Made by a program: the position numbers and the translations under genes
The notes under the pieces: generated by a model
Seen by the model: only the letters and a program-made list of their open reading frames with translations
Told to the model about the DNA's origin: nothing
The model's database searches: none
Assembly (NCBI GenBank): GCA_051294375.1
Contig: CM119263.1
Coordinates: 13,842,414-13,906,413 of the forward strand
Length of the DNA stretch: 64,000 bases
Source of the DNA: Paraspadella gotoi
Lineage: Eukaryota > Chaetognatha
Reading direction: 5' to 3'
In this document: positions 26,657 to 53,132 of the stretch, piece after piece
Numbering within the stretch: the first letter of the stretch is position 1
Layout: the number at the start of each line of letters is the position of its first letter

Positions 26657-26660
26657 ACTC
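25230..26660. repeat. Cluster of ~150-bp units separated by (CT)n tracts
   Basis: The block ccttctaaaaacttttatta, then cgccatttattccg, then tacaaaatcccaaa, then tccgagat recurs at about 25370-25450, 26010-26125 (with an internal duplication) and 26418-26510. Each copy sits beside a (CT)n tract. A second shared block, acgagag.gacc.taataatgcg followed by gg.gggaaaact, precedes the CT tracts at about 26284 and 26538. Confidence 0.85.
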
Positions 26661-26695
26661 AAACACGCATTTGTTTGTTTTATTTACGATGAATG

Positions 26696-26936
26696 ATTCA
26701 GCGCGTCAATGAATACTATCATCGCATCAATGAATGACTATATCATACGTATCAATGAATGATATCATCATATCAATGAATGACTATCAATCGCATCAAA
26801 TCATTTGATTATCATCACATCAGTCATTTTGTTATCATCGCATCAATTATTGGTTATCATCGCGTCAATATTTGGTTATCATCGCATCAATATTTGGTTA
26901 TCATCGCATCAATATTTGGTTACTATCGAAAGCGGC
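26696..26936. repeat. Minisatellite: atcaatgaatga units, then ~22-bp ggttatcatcgcatcaatat units
   Basis: The left half has repeated (c)atcaatgaatga(ctatcat) units. The right half has about five copies of a 22-bp unit beginning ggttatcatcgc. All copies are adjacent with no unique spacers. Confidence 0.9.
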
Positions 26937-26937
26937 T

Positions 26938-26967
26938 CGATCTTTATGCTTTTAAGATTTTTTTTCT
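26938..26967 (+). repeat. End fragment of family A element
   Basis: Matches the right end of the repeats at 57268-57672 and 61558-62532 (gatc.ttatgcttttaagat followed by a T run). Confidence 0.6.
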
Positions 26968-26969
26968 AG

Positions 26970-27060
26970 TCTCTGTCTCTCCTCTCTCTCTCTCTCTTCT
27001 CTCTCTCATCTCTCTCTCTAATCTCTCTCTCTCTCTCTCTCTCTCCATCACACTCTCTCT
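26970..27060. repeat. (CT)n-rich microsatellite
   Basis: Imperfect CT dinucleotide tract. Confidence 0.9.
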
Positions 27061-28200
27061 AATAATTTTAAAATTACAAAGTTTATGCCACGCTTTCCCA
27101 ATGGTTCTCTTTACTGATCTTATAAGAGAAAAAAAATTTAAGCAAAGAACGCGCGTGCATCGCGCTGGCATCTCGCATCGAGCTCGCCCGGAAGTGGAAC
27201 TCTGGAGTTGTCGTCCACGTCGTCGTCGTTATTGTCCGCTCAGCCGTGTCGTCAGCAAATTCCGTCACAAAGTTTTGACGTCAGAGAAGCGAGTCTACGT
27301 CGGCGTCGTCGTCGTTTTCGTATTCCCTTCATCGTCGCGTGACTTCCGGTTTTCCGTCGCGAATCTCCTCCCCTCCCAACTCCCCTATTCCGGTCGGGCA
27401 AAGAGCTTTATCGGTTTTTAAAAAAAAGGTTATTAACATAAAAACGATTTAAATTTACTAACTTAAATTGCATTATTATTAGATAATTACTTAACAACTT
27501 GAATAAAGCTTTTTCAAATACAATGACAATTAAAACCAGGATAAGTTTTTTTTAAATTAAAATGAAAAAAGGGATGCGTTCCAAATTGTAGCAAAATTAA
27601 AAAGTAGGAATACTTATTTTTTTTAAAAAAGAAATGTTCCAGAGGTTAAAATCCTCCTCCAAAAATTTGCATGTTTTTTATCGTAATTAAAAAAAAATAA
27701 ATATATTTGTTTTAAACGAAGTTAATAAAGATAAAGACGGGGCCTACCCTACCCTACCCTCTTTCGTTACCTACCCCCACTTCCTTCCTTCCTTCCGTTC
27801 TACCTTCCGGAATTCCTGCCCCCGATAAAAAAAATACTTTCACTCCTTCACTCTTCCCCGCCATTCGACACTCCTTTTTTCTCAGGCAAGAATTACCGCT
27901 TTTCCTTTTTTGGTTTTTTGGTTCTTTGGTTCTATGAATCTAGGAATCTATGAATCAATTAAACTACTAAACAATATAGAAAAGCATTGTAAAATCTAAA
28001 AGTATGCCTAATAATAAAACAGTACAAAAATCAAATTGACTTAAAATGATTTACTACTATATGCAAATTAGATTGATGAAATCTCAATCTCATTTAGTAT
28101 TATTCTAAGAATCTATCTTTGACATATTTATATTGGTTGTACCAATTTCTTTTGCTCAAGAAGAAACAAGTTTTGTCGTCACTGAGATCCCGTTTTAGAA
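27061..28200. other. Non-coding interval with CpG patch and CRE
   Basis: A CpG-rich patch at 27155-27400 contains TGACGTCA at 27276-27283. A short (CCCTA)n run lies near 27743-27760. A hairpin end of the family B type (tatattggttgtaccaattt) lies near 28127-28146. No gene was supported. Confidence 0.45.
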
Positions 28201-28202
28201 CA

Positions 28203-28213
28203 TATATAAAGGC
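28203..28213 (+). promoter_or_regulatory. TATA-box candidate
   Basis: atatataaagg is followed by a GC-rich ggcgcccgggcg and then a pyrimidine-rich stretch, which is core-promoter-like on the plus strand. It lies upstream of the EGR gene, but no transcript can be shown. Confidence 0.3.
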
Positions 28214-28425
28214 GCCCGGGCGAGTTTTCTCAACCTGTCTTTCCGTTTTGTCCGTCTTTTCTCACAGAGAATTCTTCTTTTTTTTCTTTTTTTTTACCTT
28301 GGTTTTGGTTTTGGTTTTGGTTTTGGTTTTTGTTACTTGTTAATAATTAACTTTCTATATTAAACACCACCCGGGTTCCAAAGAAAAGAAAGTTATAAAA
28401 ATAATAAGCAGCTTCTACGATTTAG

Positions 28426-28600
28426 TTACGTCACATCTCGCATCGGCGAAGAGGCTCGTCAGCATTTCGTGACGTCACGATGCTGACTAGGCTTGTCATT
28501 GGTGCGAGGACACAACGTGACGCCGAGACCGGCCTTTGATTGGCCGGATTCCTAAGCAATGCAAAGCCAAACAGGAGCGATGACGTCGAAGTGACGATTC
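28426..28600. promoter_or_regulatory. CRE/CCAAT cluster, likely promoter or enhancer of EGR
   Basis: Within 175 bp there are TTACGTCA (28426-28433), a perfect TGACGTCA (28470-28477), CGTGACGCC (about 28516) and TGACGTCG (28581-28588). Two ATTGG (reverse CCAAT) boxes lie at 28498-28502 and 28539-28543. CREB/ATF sites and CCAAT boxes are usual in promoters of inducible genes, and the nearest downstream gene is EGR. The assignment is by position only. Confidence 0.5.
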
Positions 28601-29979
28601 ATTCATAAAATTCAAGCCGCGCCGACGCGGCAGAGCTGCGAAAGAATGTACTAGAGAGAGTTTTAGAACACAAGCAGAGATATATTTTTTTTTCTTTCAC
28701 TAGATTCGCGCGCGCAGAGCGAGAGCGAGAGAGATGTGGCTTCGATGTACAGATTATATATTCTTGAATATATATAAATTCAACAAGCTTTAATTTACGC
28801 AAACACATAATCAATATCAAAAATAAATATCTTGATTTTCTTCTTCGCAACTTCGTTTATAAGAGGACTACTCAAAAATCGTCATCATCGCCGTCATCAA
28901 GTTATTACGTCAAATTTTTTTTTCCGCGTCAATATTTTAAATATTTTCTTTCAAACGTCAAAAATATTGAGTCACGTCTGATTTCTTACAAAATGAATTG
29001 GATCATTACATGCTTAAAAAATTTTGAAGGAAAATTGTAGTCAATTTTGGAAGGAAACCAGAGCGAAAATCAAATACTGACATTGTCATCATTGTTTAAA
29101 TTCCTTCAAGTTCAAGGCACGCATTGATCTTCGCTTTACTGGGACCAAAATGAGAGAAGGTTCGACCTCCTCACTCCCATTACCTCCGTAACTAAACGCT
29201 TCTCAATTTTCCCTCCCGTCGTCGTCGTCCCTGGTTACTCCATACGTTTGCTTAACCTGAACCGTGGTTTTTCTCTGTCGTCGTCATAGACGTCGTCGTC
29301 GTCGTTGCCATCGCCTGGCGACAACGTCAGAGCCAAGCCACGTGCTCGCGAGCGTCTGGTAAACGAGAGAGCGAGAGAGAGGGATAAGGACAGAGACAGC
29401 GTGAGAAAGCGGTAGTGAAATCGAGAAGTCGACGAGCTCCCTTCGTCGGCGCCGTGGAAATTAAGGAGGAGGCGCCGCATGCAATGAGTCTCCGACTTCC
29501 GGTGCCGCGTATTAACCGGAAATCGGCGACGCCACCCTGGGCGCCAGTTCCACGCGCGCGTGTTGACCCTCTCGTGGGAAAACGCGCCAATCGTCTCTTG
29601 ATACCATCAACTAAACGATTTTCTTTGTTATAAATTTTAATTCTTTTTTATTGGAGCTTGAAACAAGGTCAAACAATCCAACTCGCATGAAAAATAATAA
29701 TAATTTAAAAAAAAACAACACAAAAACGCTACAATTTTGCTTCTTAAGAGAAAACCTATCTAACTTGAAGACTTCAACAATAATAACCAATTTTTGCTAC
29801 AAAAAATACCCTGCACTGAAAAAGACTTCAACTGATATTTAAAAAGTGTCATTATTTTGAAGCACCAACCAATAATAAAAAAATAAAAAAGTGTATAATT
29901 AAACAAAAAATTTAAAAAAAAACAGGCGAGTGGCCTGATTTTGTCGGCCAGATGCTTGCGTCGACCCGATATTCTCAAG
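28601..29979. other. EGR upstream region with CpG island
   Basis: A CpG-rich island spans about 29215-29610 and may be the 5' UTR or promoter of EGR. A frame open at 29415-29633 has no ATG start and no good donor. The rest is AT-rich. Confidence 0.4.
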
Positions 29980-45697
<15,718 letters not shown>

Positions 45698-45749
45698 CAC
45701 TATTAAATGAGCCGTCAAATTAAATTATTGAGTTTCATTACAAATGTAA

Positions 45750-45755
45750 AATAAA
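45750..45755 (+). promoter_or_regulatory. EGR polyadenylation signal (AATAAA)
   Basis: Canonical hexamer 53 bp after the EGR stop codon. A second AATAAA near 46158 could serve a longer 3' UTR that would include the ATTTA cluster at 45935-46000. Confidence 0.6.
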
Positions 45756-46802
45756 GATTTTCCATTTTCACACTTATTGATGTTTAAATAATATTTTATA
45801 GTCCATGTAAAAAGAGATTCAAGAAGAATGGAAGTTTTAATTTCCATTTTTTAATTTAAAAAACTCTTAATTACACGTAAAGAAACTCACAAAACAAATA
45901 CTTTTCGGGGATATTTTCGCGTGACTTTTATGATTATATTTATATTTATATATATATATTTGTGGATATTTATATATTTATATTTATGATTATATAAGTG
46001 ACCGTATATATTTTTAACGTCGCCGTCGCAGTCCTGTGCAAAAAAAAGAGGCCACTCTAAAACATCAAAAATGAATCATGTTAGATTCGTTTCTTCCTAC
46101 TTTTTTAAAAGTAACTATTCAAACAGAGAGGTGGATATTATTATTGTTAATATCTTAATAAATACTTTGTTTAAAAAAGTGCTAAAAGAAAAAAAAATTG
46201 AATTTAAAAACAGTGAGTTGGAAAATGAAACCCAATTTTAATAGTCAACTTTCTCCACTCATTGACACTGATTAATATAAAATTTGCACACATAAATGAT
46301 TTTAATATTTTCTACTCAACTAATTTTTAAAATCAATGAAACAGTGACTGGTTTGCAAATGACAGCGTTTTTTTACCGGCGCTTGTAAAATTGTCACCAT
46401 GTACTATAAAACTTAAATGACTAGAAAGATTTTCCTATAACTTATATATAGATTTCTCTTTCAAAAATCACATTTCCCATTTATAATGTCTAATGTCTAA
46501 TTGCTGGACCGATTTTCTTTTAACTTACATATATGGATTCCAATTTGACAAGATGCATAAAATGTGCGCTATTTAATATTTAAGAATTGCTTCTTTTTTG
46601 CACAGGACGAGTGTGGAGCACATAGTCATAAGAACAAAAATAGAAGTCTAAGATAGAATATTATCTGGCTAATGGTTTCATCATAAGGCGTAAAAAGTAT
46701 TTTCTTTATATTGTGATGGGAAATAAAATCTTAAGTCACAAGTAATTAATCATCTGATAAAGCGGCAAGTCAAAACTGCCTCAACACCCACTATTTCATA
46801 AG

Positions 46803-46850
46803 TCCCGATGGCATAGCGGGTTAACGCTGCATCGTAACAGTGTAACGTAA
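46803..46850 (+). repeat. Possible tRNA-derived SINE head, truncated
   Basis: TGGCATAGCGGGTTAACGC fits the tRNA A-box plus D-loop pattern common in SINE heads. No B box follows, so it is at most a fragment. Confidence 0.35.
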
Positions 46851-48762
46851 CAGACTTCCGTTGGCAAAAGTTGTTTTGTAAAAAAGTTTCTGTTCAAATA
46901 TTTGTTTGGAGAGCAAAAAGTTAAAGGTTGGTTTTTAATCAATAGCGAAAATAATTTAAACCGAGATATACTCATCAATACCCAGTAGAAAATTTTAAAT
47001 TTTCTTCAACAATAGCGCCTATTTGAGATTGCCTGATGGGCCTTAAATGGTAAACCGACAATAAAATTGTGCGCTGATATCATTTGCTTCTTTTCAATGA
47101 TTTTATTTTACTTGAAAGGAGACTGAAATGGAAAAACATCTTTGAAGCATTTTATGTAGGAGACTTGATTTTTCCATTTCATTTTCACAATGATTTAAAA
47201 ATATTTTAGAAAAATTTTAACTAGTCATTGCAGTATTGTTCACTATCCCGAGTACATCAATCATTCCTGTCTTCTTAATCATTTCAGTTCATCCATGTTT
47301 TCATCTATTTTCTTGAATATTTTAAAAGAACTATGGGAATCATCAATTTGAACAAAATGATAAAAAACAAAAATTAAAATGTTACATTTGATAACATGTT
47401 AAAGCTAAAAATAAATCTTCTTTAAATTTTTTGTTAATATTTTCACCATTATATATTTTAGTAATCAAATATAAATATTTTTAATTTAGATTTCAATTCA
47501 ATTTATGGTGCTATAAAGAAATCTCTTTTCTACACTTTTAGCATGCCTTGTTCAAGCAATTCCTAAAATTAATCAAGAATTAGCACTGAATCAGTTATAC
47601 CAAGTCGCTCATTAATCTTACTCACGGTCATTTTAACTTTTGTTATTAGTTTATAAAGATATAGTACTCATGGATTGTTACAATCCTCATCACCTATGAA
47701 TGAACATACAATAACATCAAAATCGAAAAATCAAACATTCATTAATGAAATCTACTCCAGTTCTGCTACCTTGGAAAAGTAGGACGTTTGACTGTATGTA
47801 TTATATACTGTAACAGGCGTTGATTTTACATTTGAAAAATTTCGTATTAATGGGCATCGATAATTTTAATCTTGCTTCATAAATTGTTCTCCACATGAAA
47901 AACTACAAAATCTATTTTTTCCATCCATTTCTCGTATTATTTTTTGCGAGGTGGCATGCAGATCTATAGCAGGTATACTTCATGACGCATGGAATATCTG
48001 TGACCAGTGACCACAACTTACATTTTTTAACCAACCTTTGTTCGACCTCTGTAGTAATACTTCTGAACCCTAAACCGGAACACTGATTTACCAAGTTATA
48101 TTTGTCCAGATCACTGGTGTTTTAAATAGTTAACTCTATTAATAAATAATATAAAATGTACTTTGAATTTCTAAACATTGTTATAAGATACATAAAGAAT
48201 ACAGAGTGACCATCGGGTTTAAGTCAATAATTGTTCGTGACCGAGTTTTTAAATTTTATGACGATGTCTTCGACACGACCGTTTTGAAAACTTTTGGATT
48301 CGTTTTTTATAGACCACCAATAGCGTGAGAAATAGATTCCAACATTCCTCAACTGTATGCTGAACTCTAGATTGAATAAAAGATCCCAACAGAGAATTTA
48401 ACCATCAGAATAAAAACTTTATTTAAAAAACACGTCGTCAAAACTTATCAAAGAGTCATCGTTAATTCTTTTATTATATTTTCATACATGGATCGGATTG
48501 AATGATAGTTTTTACATAACAGTCATGTTGCTTGTTTTACATTAAACTTATTTCGATTTGACCGTTTCCGCTTACTTGTCATTTTTTTGTGTGAATAAAA
48601 AAATACATACAAAATACATTAGTTGATTTATTTATAAATAAGAGTAGTTTAAACCAGTGATCACTGATCAGACAGAGCAAGAATTTTGGTCACAAGAAAA
48701 AGATTTATACAAGAGGGTAACGTGAATAAGTTTTTCCATGAGACTGAGGGTGGAGCAGGAAA

Positions 48763-48938
48763 AGCTTGAGACATGGTGCCTCTATGTATCATCGTTTCTA
48801 CTTTGGGTAGGATTTGTTATCCTGCGATGGTATATAAACTATAAAATTAAAGCTTGAGACATGGTGCCTCTATATATCATCGTTTCTACTTTGGGTAGGA
48901 TTTGTTATCCTGCGATGGTATGTAAATTATAAAATTAA
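48763..48938. repeat. 88-bp tandem duplication
   Basis: 48763-48850 and 48851-48938 begin agcttgagacatggtgcctc and differ at only a few positions. The copies touch directly. Confidence 0.95.
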
Positions 48939-49249
48939 AGTCCTTTACAAAAATTTTGAGCACAAGTCAACAATAACAGAAATTAAGTTCTATTTGAAAG
49001 TGAAAATGGACATGATTTTTTTTACTAAATGTAGCAAATATTGTACTTTTTTATCATTAGAAACAGGAGGATATGATTTTAACCAATCCCTAGTTCGGCC
49101 CGATTTGTATTGTGGTACAAATTAAATTAATATTGTAAGTACCAACTGAACAATATTGGAAAAGCTAAATTCGACGTTTGTAAGCGGAAACGAAAGCCAT
49201 CTCCAGCTATTTCTAATGATATAGTAAGAATAACATTTTCGCAACTTTT

Positions 49250-50500
49250 AAAAAAAAATATTGCCCATTTTTGTTCATTTTCACTTTCGTCTTCTGATTT
49301 GAATGGCAAGGAAAATTTTTTGTTACTTTGGATTTCGGTTTTTCTACATCTTCTTCACCCCTGAGTAAATTTATTTCCCTATATCATGCATAGTTCACTT
49401 ATGAATTAATTTTAAAGTTGACAAGTCAAAAAGTCGCCGTTTTAGTTTTTATTATAATTTATTAAACATAGTATAAATTGGTTTAAACTAACAGAAAATA
49501 TAGCCCACAGAATAAGCATTTAAGATCTACAAAATTGTCAAAGAAACTTTTTTCGTTTAGCCATAAATAATTTTTAATGAAGACAATTAATTCATGAATT
49601 TTTGTTTGTTTTAATAAAGATAAGATTTTAAATTAATTTTATAGTTTTAACAGATGAGATACATACTGACGTTAATAAAACAAAAAAAACCGCATGTTAA
49701 TTTTTTTCTTTGAATCGACAAGATTTTGCGAAAAATTTACTAATTCTGCTAGGCTACCAAAATTTAAATAAAATCATGTGCTACTGTCAATTTCTTTTCT
49801 TATAATGCATATTAAGAAATTTTTTTTATTTGGGTCAATGTAAATGCAGAAAATTAACGAAAACTGAGATCAAAAGAGATGATAATTATTTAAGTTCAGA
49901 AATCATTGTCTAAAAAGAGTTCGATCGTACGTGGAGCCTCATGGAAGTCAGGAAGAAAATACAAATAATAAAAAATAATAAAAAAATAATAAAAAAATAC
50001 ACTAATAATGAGTGATATGAAAACAATGTGAATACGATATGAATATATTATCTTGATGAACCGATTATGTCAAGAAAAAGAAAGCGTTTATATTTTTTAA
50101 AATTTATTTATTTTGGGAGGGTTGCCTTTAATTTAATAGTTTAAACGTCGTAATTGGTAATTCACTAATTGGTAATTTTGGTTGTACCAATTTTATATGG
50201 AAAGAAGCAAGAGGCGTCACCTTGCGCGAACTTGGCCTTGCTCTTTTGTTGTCCAGTTTTACCTTTTAAATTCCCCGCGCTATTTCTTTTGTTTGCTAAC
50301 AACCCCATTTCGTTATTACTCCTCCTCTCTCACTCGCTCTTGCTTTTCTCATAAAACTTACTTTAGTTTTCATCTTTTTGTATTTTGTATTTTGTTTTAA
50401 ATTTTGATGCCCCGTTTGGACGACCAGTCTACCTCATTTGTTTTGTCTTTTTTTCTTTTCAGAAAAAAAAAAAATTTCATCTTCTGATAAACCGAGACCA
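49250..50500. repeat. Diverged duplicated block, copy 1
   Basis: Co-linear with 51460-52930. Shared islands in order are: ttgtccattt-type / ggatttcgg; tatgaattaatttt; ttatagttttaa.agatga; aatcgaca.g.tttgcg; ctgctaggc.acc; and gtttggacgacca with a following tttgtcttttt...cagaaaaaaaa. Confidence 0.65.
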
Positions 50501-51459
50501 TGATCAAACTCTGTAACTTACCGTCAAAGTTTATCAGCATCTTCCATAAAATATATACTATATATATACAATGTTTATATATATTTATATATATACAATG
50601 TTTTCCGAGTTTTTATTTCCGAGTTTTGAAGCCTCCGAGTTCTTTGCAAGGATGTACCTTGATCACGGCGTACGATGCACCAAGCTGTTAGGACCCGCCG
50701 TATTGAATAATAAGTGGTCGTCAGGACTTTACACGTCCTCCTAAAACGCCCCCGAGAATATTCGAAGAATATTTGAGGAAACTCCTCAACCTCGGCGAGA
50801 TGCTTCGGTAGTCCAGAGATTCTTCAAAGGCATGATTTGGTGGCTTGAGCAGATCGACGATCAAATAGTCTCTTTATTTCTCTGAGTTTATGAAGAGTTT
50901 AAAAAGGTACCTTAATAAAATAATCAAGAACATATAGATATTCAACAGTACAATAAAGAATAATTATGAAAATTATTATTTAAACACTCAAAAAAATTAC
51001 AAAAATCAGTATAAACTCAAAAACCAATGAATAAACTAAAGCACGAATGACGAAATGATCCAAACGATAAATCCTTGTGACGAAGTAAAGTTCGAACTCA
51101 GATATCGCGATTCAACTTGTACTTTTTCTTCCTCTACAGACGCTACACGTTCCGCTCGTACATTATAACTTTGTTCATACTCATACTATCTTTAAAAAAA
51201 TAAAGAAAAAGCAATACGGTTTTTTTTAGTTTTACAATTGCTTTTTCAATCTTGCAAATTTATGAAATTTTTGTCTTAGGCAGTGATTTCTATCGAGGAA
51301 TTAAGCAAAAAAACCACTTTTTGCCATATTGCTAGAATATTACCAACAATATTGATTAAATTTGAATCCTAAGACAAAGAGGGCTGGACTAACGGATTAA
51401 TTCAAGTCATCTGCTGCATTTTCTAATCTGGAATAAATACCATTTTTGCTACTTTTAAT

Positions 51460-52930
51460 AAAAAAAATAATGTCCATTTTTTGTCCATTTTGACTTTTGT
51501 CTTGACATTTGAACGTCAAGATGAAGAAAAATCTTTTACTCCGGATTTCGGGTCCTTTTATCTTCTTTACCTCTGAGTTGTTTCATTTGACATTGATCAT
51601 CTATTGTTTGTCTATGAATTAATTTTTAAATTGACTAGTGAAAAACTTACACATTTTTTATATTTTAGTACAATTTGTTAAACGAAAATACTTCAAAATG
51701 TCCACAATTATGCTCAAATATTCCCTATCAAACGGTGCTTCTGGTACCGTAAAAAATATGTCAAAAAATTTAATACTTTTGCTGCAAAATAATTTTTTAA
51801 GCCTACTTTTTAATTTGTGAGGATTTGTGAGGAGCGTTTTATTTGAACTAAAGCTCGATTTTTGACTTATTTTATAGTTTTAATAGATGAGAAACACACT
51901 AAGGTGGAAAAATGAAAAAAACCGCCTTCTTTTAATGTAAGGGGAAGCGTCAGTAAATTAATTTCTCTCAATCGACAGGTTTTTGCGGAAAAAATTTCCG
52001 CAAATTCTGTTGATTTTTTAAATCTGCTAGGCAACCAAACTTTGATAAAAATCATACGCTACCCAATATTTTTTTTCTTACAATACATTTTAAAGATTTT
52101 TTATACGTCTAGTATGATATAAAATGCAAAAAATGAGTGAGAATGAGAAAAAGAGAAGAGAAGAGAGAGGCATGGGTGAAAAAAAAGTTTCAGGGAGAGA
52201 GAAAAAAGAGTGGAAATAAATTAATATATGGGGAGAAGGGAAAACGAAAACAATTTAGAGAAAAAGAAAAGATAAGAAAGAGGGAAGAAAGAGAATCAGA
52301 GAGGGAGAGATAAGCAGAGATAGAGAGGAAGGAATAAAGTAAAGGAAAGAAAAGAAGGGATGACACAGAGAAATATGATGACAGAAAAGTCGGAGAAAAG
52401 GGAGAGAAAGATAGAGAGAAAAAGAGAGGGACAGAGAGAAGGTTAAAGAGAGAAAAAAAAAAATTGGAAAATTTGTTTTAAAATATAGTGTGCCTTTTTT
52501 TGCCTAATATCTAAAAAACACGATAGATCTGACAAGCAATTTAATCTTTAAAAAGTTGCCCTTACCATAAAAAATCGTTTGTTTCTTCTTAATAAGGGCA
52601 GATACCATAAATAGAATGATTAACGTAAAAGAAATTATGTCTTACCGTATTTTGAAAGCATAGAAATTCTCCCATGAGTTCTATTGTTATAAGGAGAAGA
52701 TAACTATAGCCAACCGTTTTTTTTAAATAAAGCGTGTGTTATATTAATCGGTGGAAAAAAATAAATAATAGTTATATAAGTTCAATTTCATTGTTGAAAA
52801 TACCCGTATAGAAATCACTGCCCTTATCTTTTTCCTTTCAGAAAAAAAAATATTATTGCTAATTTGGACGACCAAACTCCCTCATTTACTTTGTCTTTTT
52901 CTTTGCAGAAAAAAAAATGATGGTCAAATA
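51460..52930. repeat. Diverged duplicated block, copy 2
   Basis: Partner of 49250-50500, same orientation, with extra purine-rich sequence (about 52130-52470) inserted before the last shared island near 52862-52915. Confidence 0.65.
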
Positions 52931-53132
52931 TGCATACTGATGGTAAAAACTATTCCAGCTCCAACCTTTGCTCATATTTCAGTTGTGCCTTTATCATATT
53001 TAATTTTTTATTAATATTATTATAGTTTCAGATTTTTTCTTGTTAAATACTTGGGGAAAACCAAGTTTTCATTTAAGCAAAATGACTTATTGGGAAATTT
53101 GTAACTAGGTCACACAAGCTATTCGGAGAAAG

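Larger units (their letters stand above)
45756..53100. other. AT-rich gene desert
   Basis: No exon was supported over 7 kb. It contains a SINE-like head near 46803, an 88-bp tandem duplication, two copies of a diverged ~1.3-kb block, a family B hairpin end near 50178-50198, and a purine-rich stretch at 52130-52470. A tract bounded by TG and CA at 50686-51177 has an AATAAA on the minus strand and could be a solo LTR, but its flanks do not match. A pyrimidine tract ending in ag near 53021 may be the acceptor of a 5' UTR exon of the asparaginase gene. Confidence 0.55.

Noticed and set aside
26696-26936. Regular repeats that might suggest a CRISPR array
   Set aside because: Units touch without unique spacers, and the genome is animal. 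It is a minisatellite.
47912-48094. 60-codon minus-strand frame in the gene desert
   Set aside because: Short, no splice signals, no recognisable motif.
50686-51177. Possible solo LTR bounded by TG and CA with a minus-strand AATAAA
   Set aside because: No matching target-site duplication and no second copy in the window.
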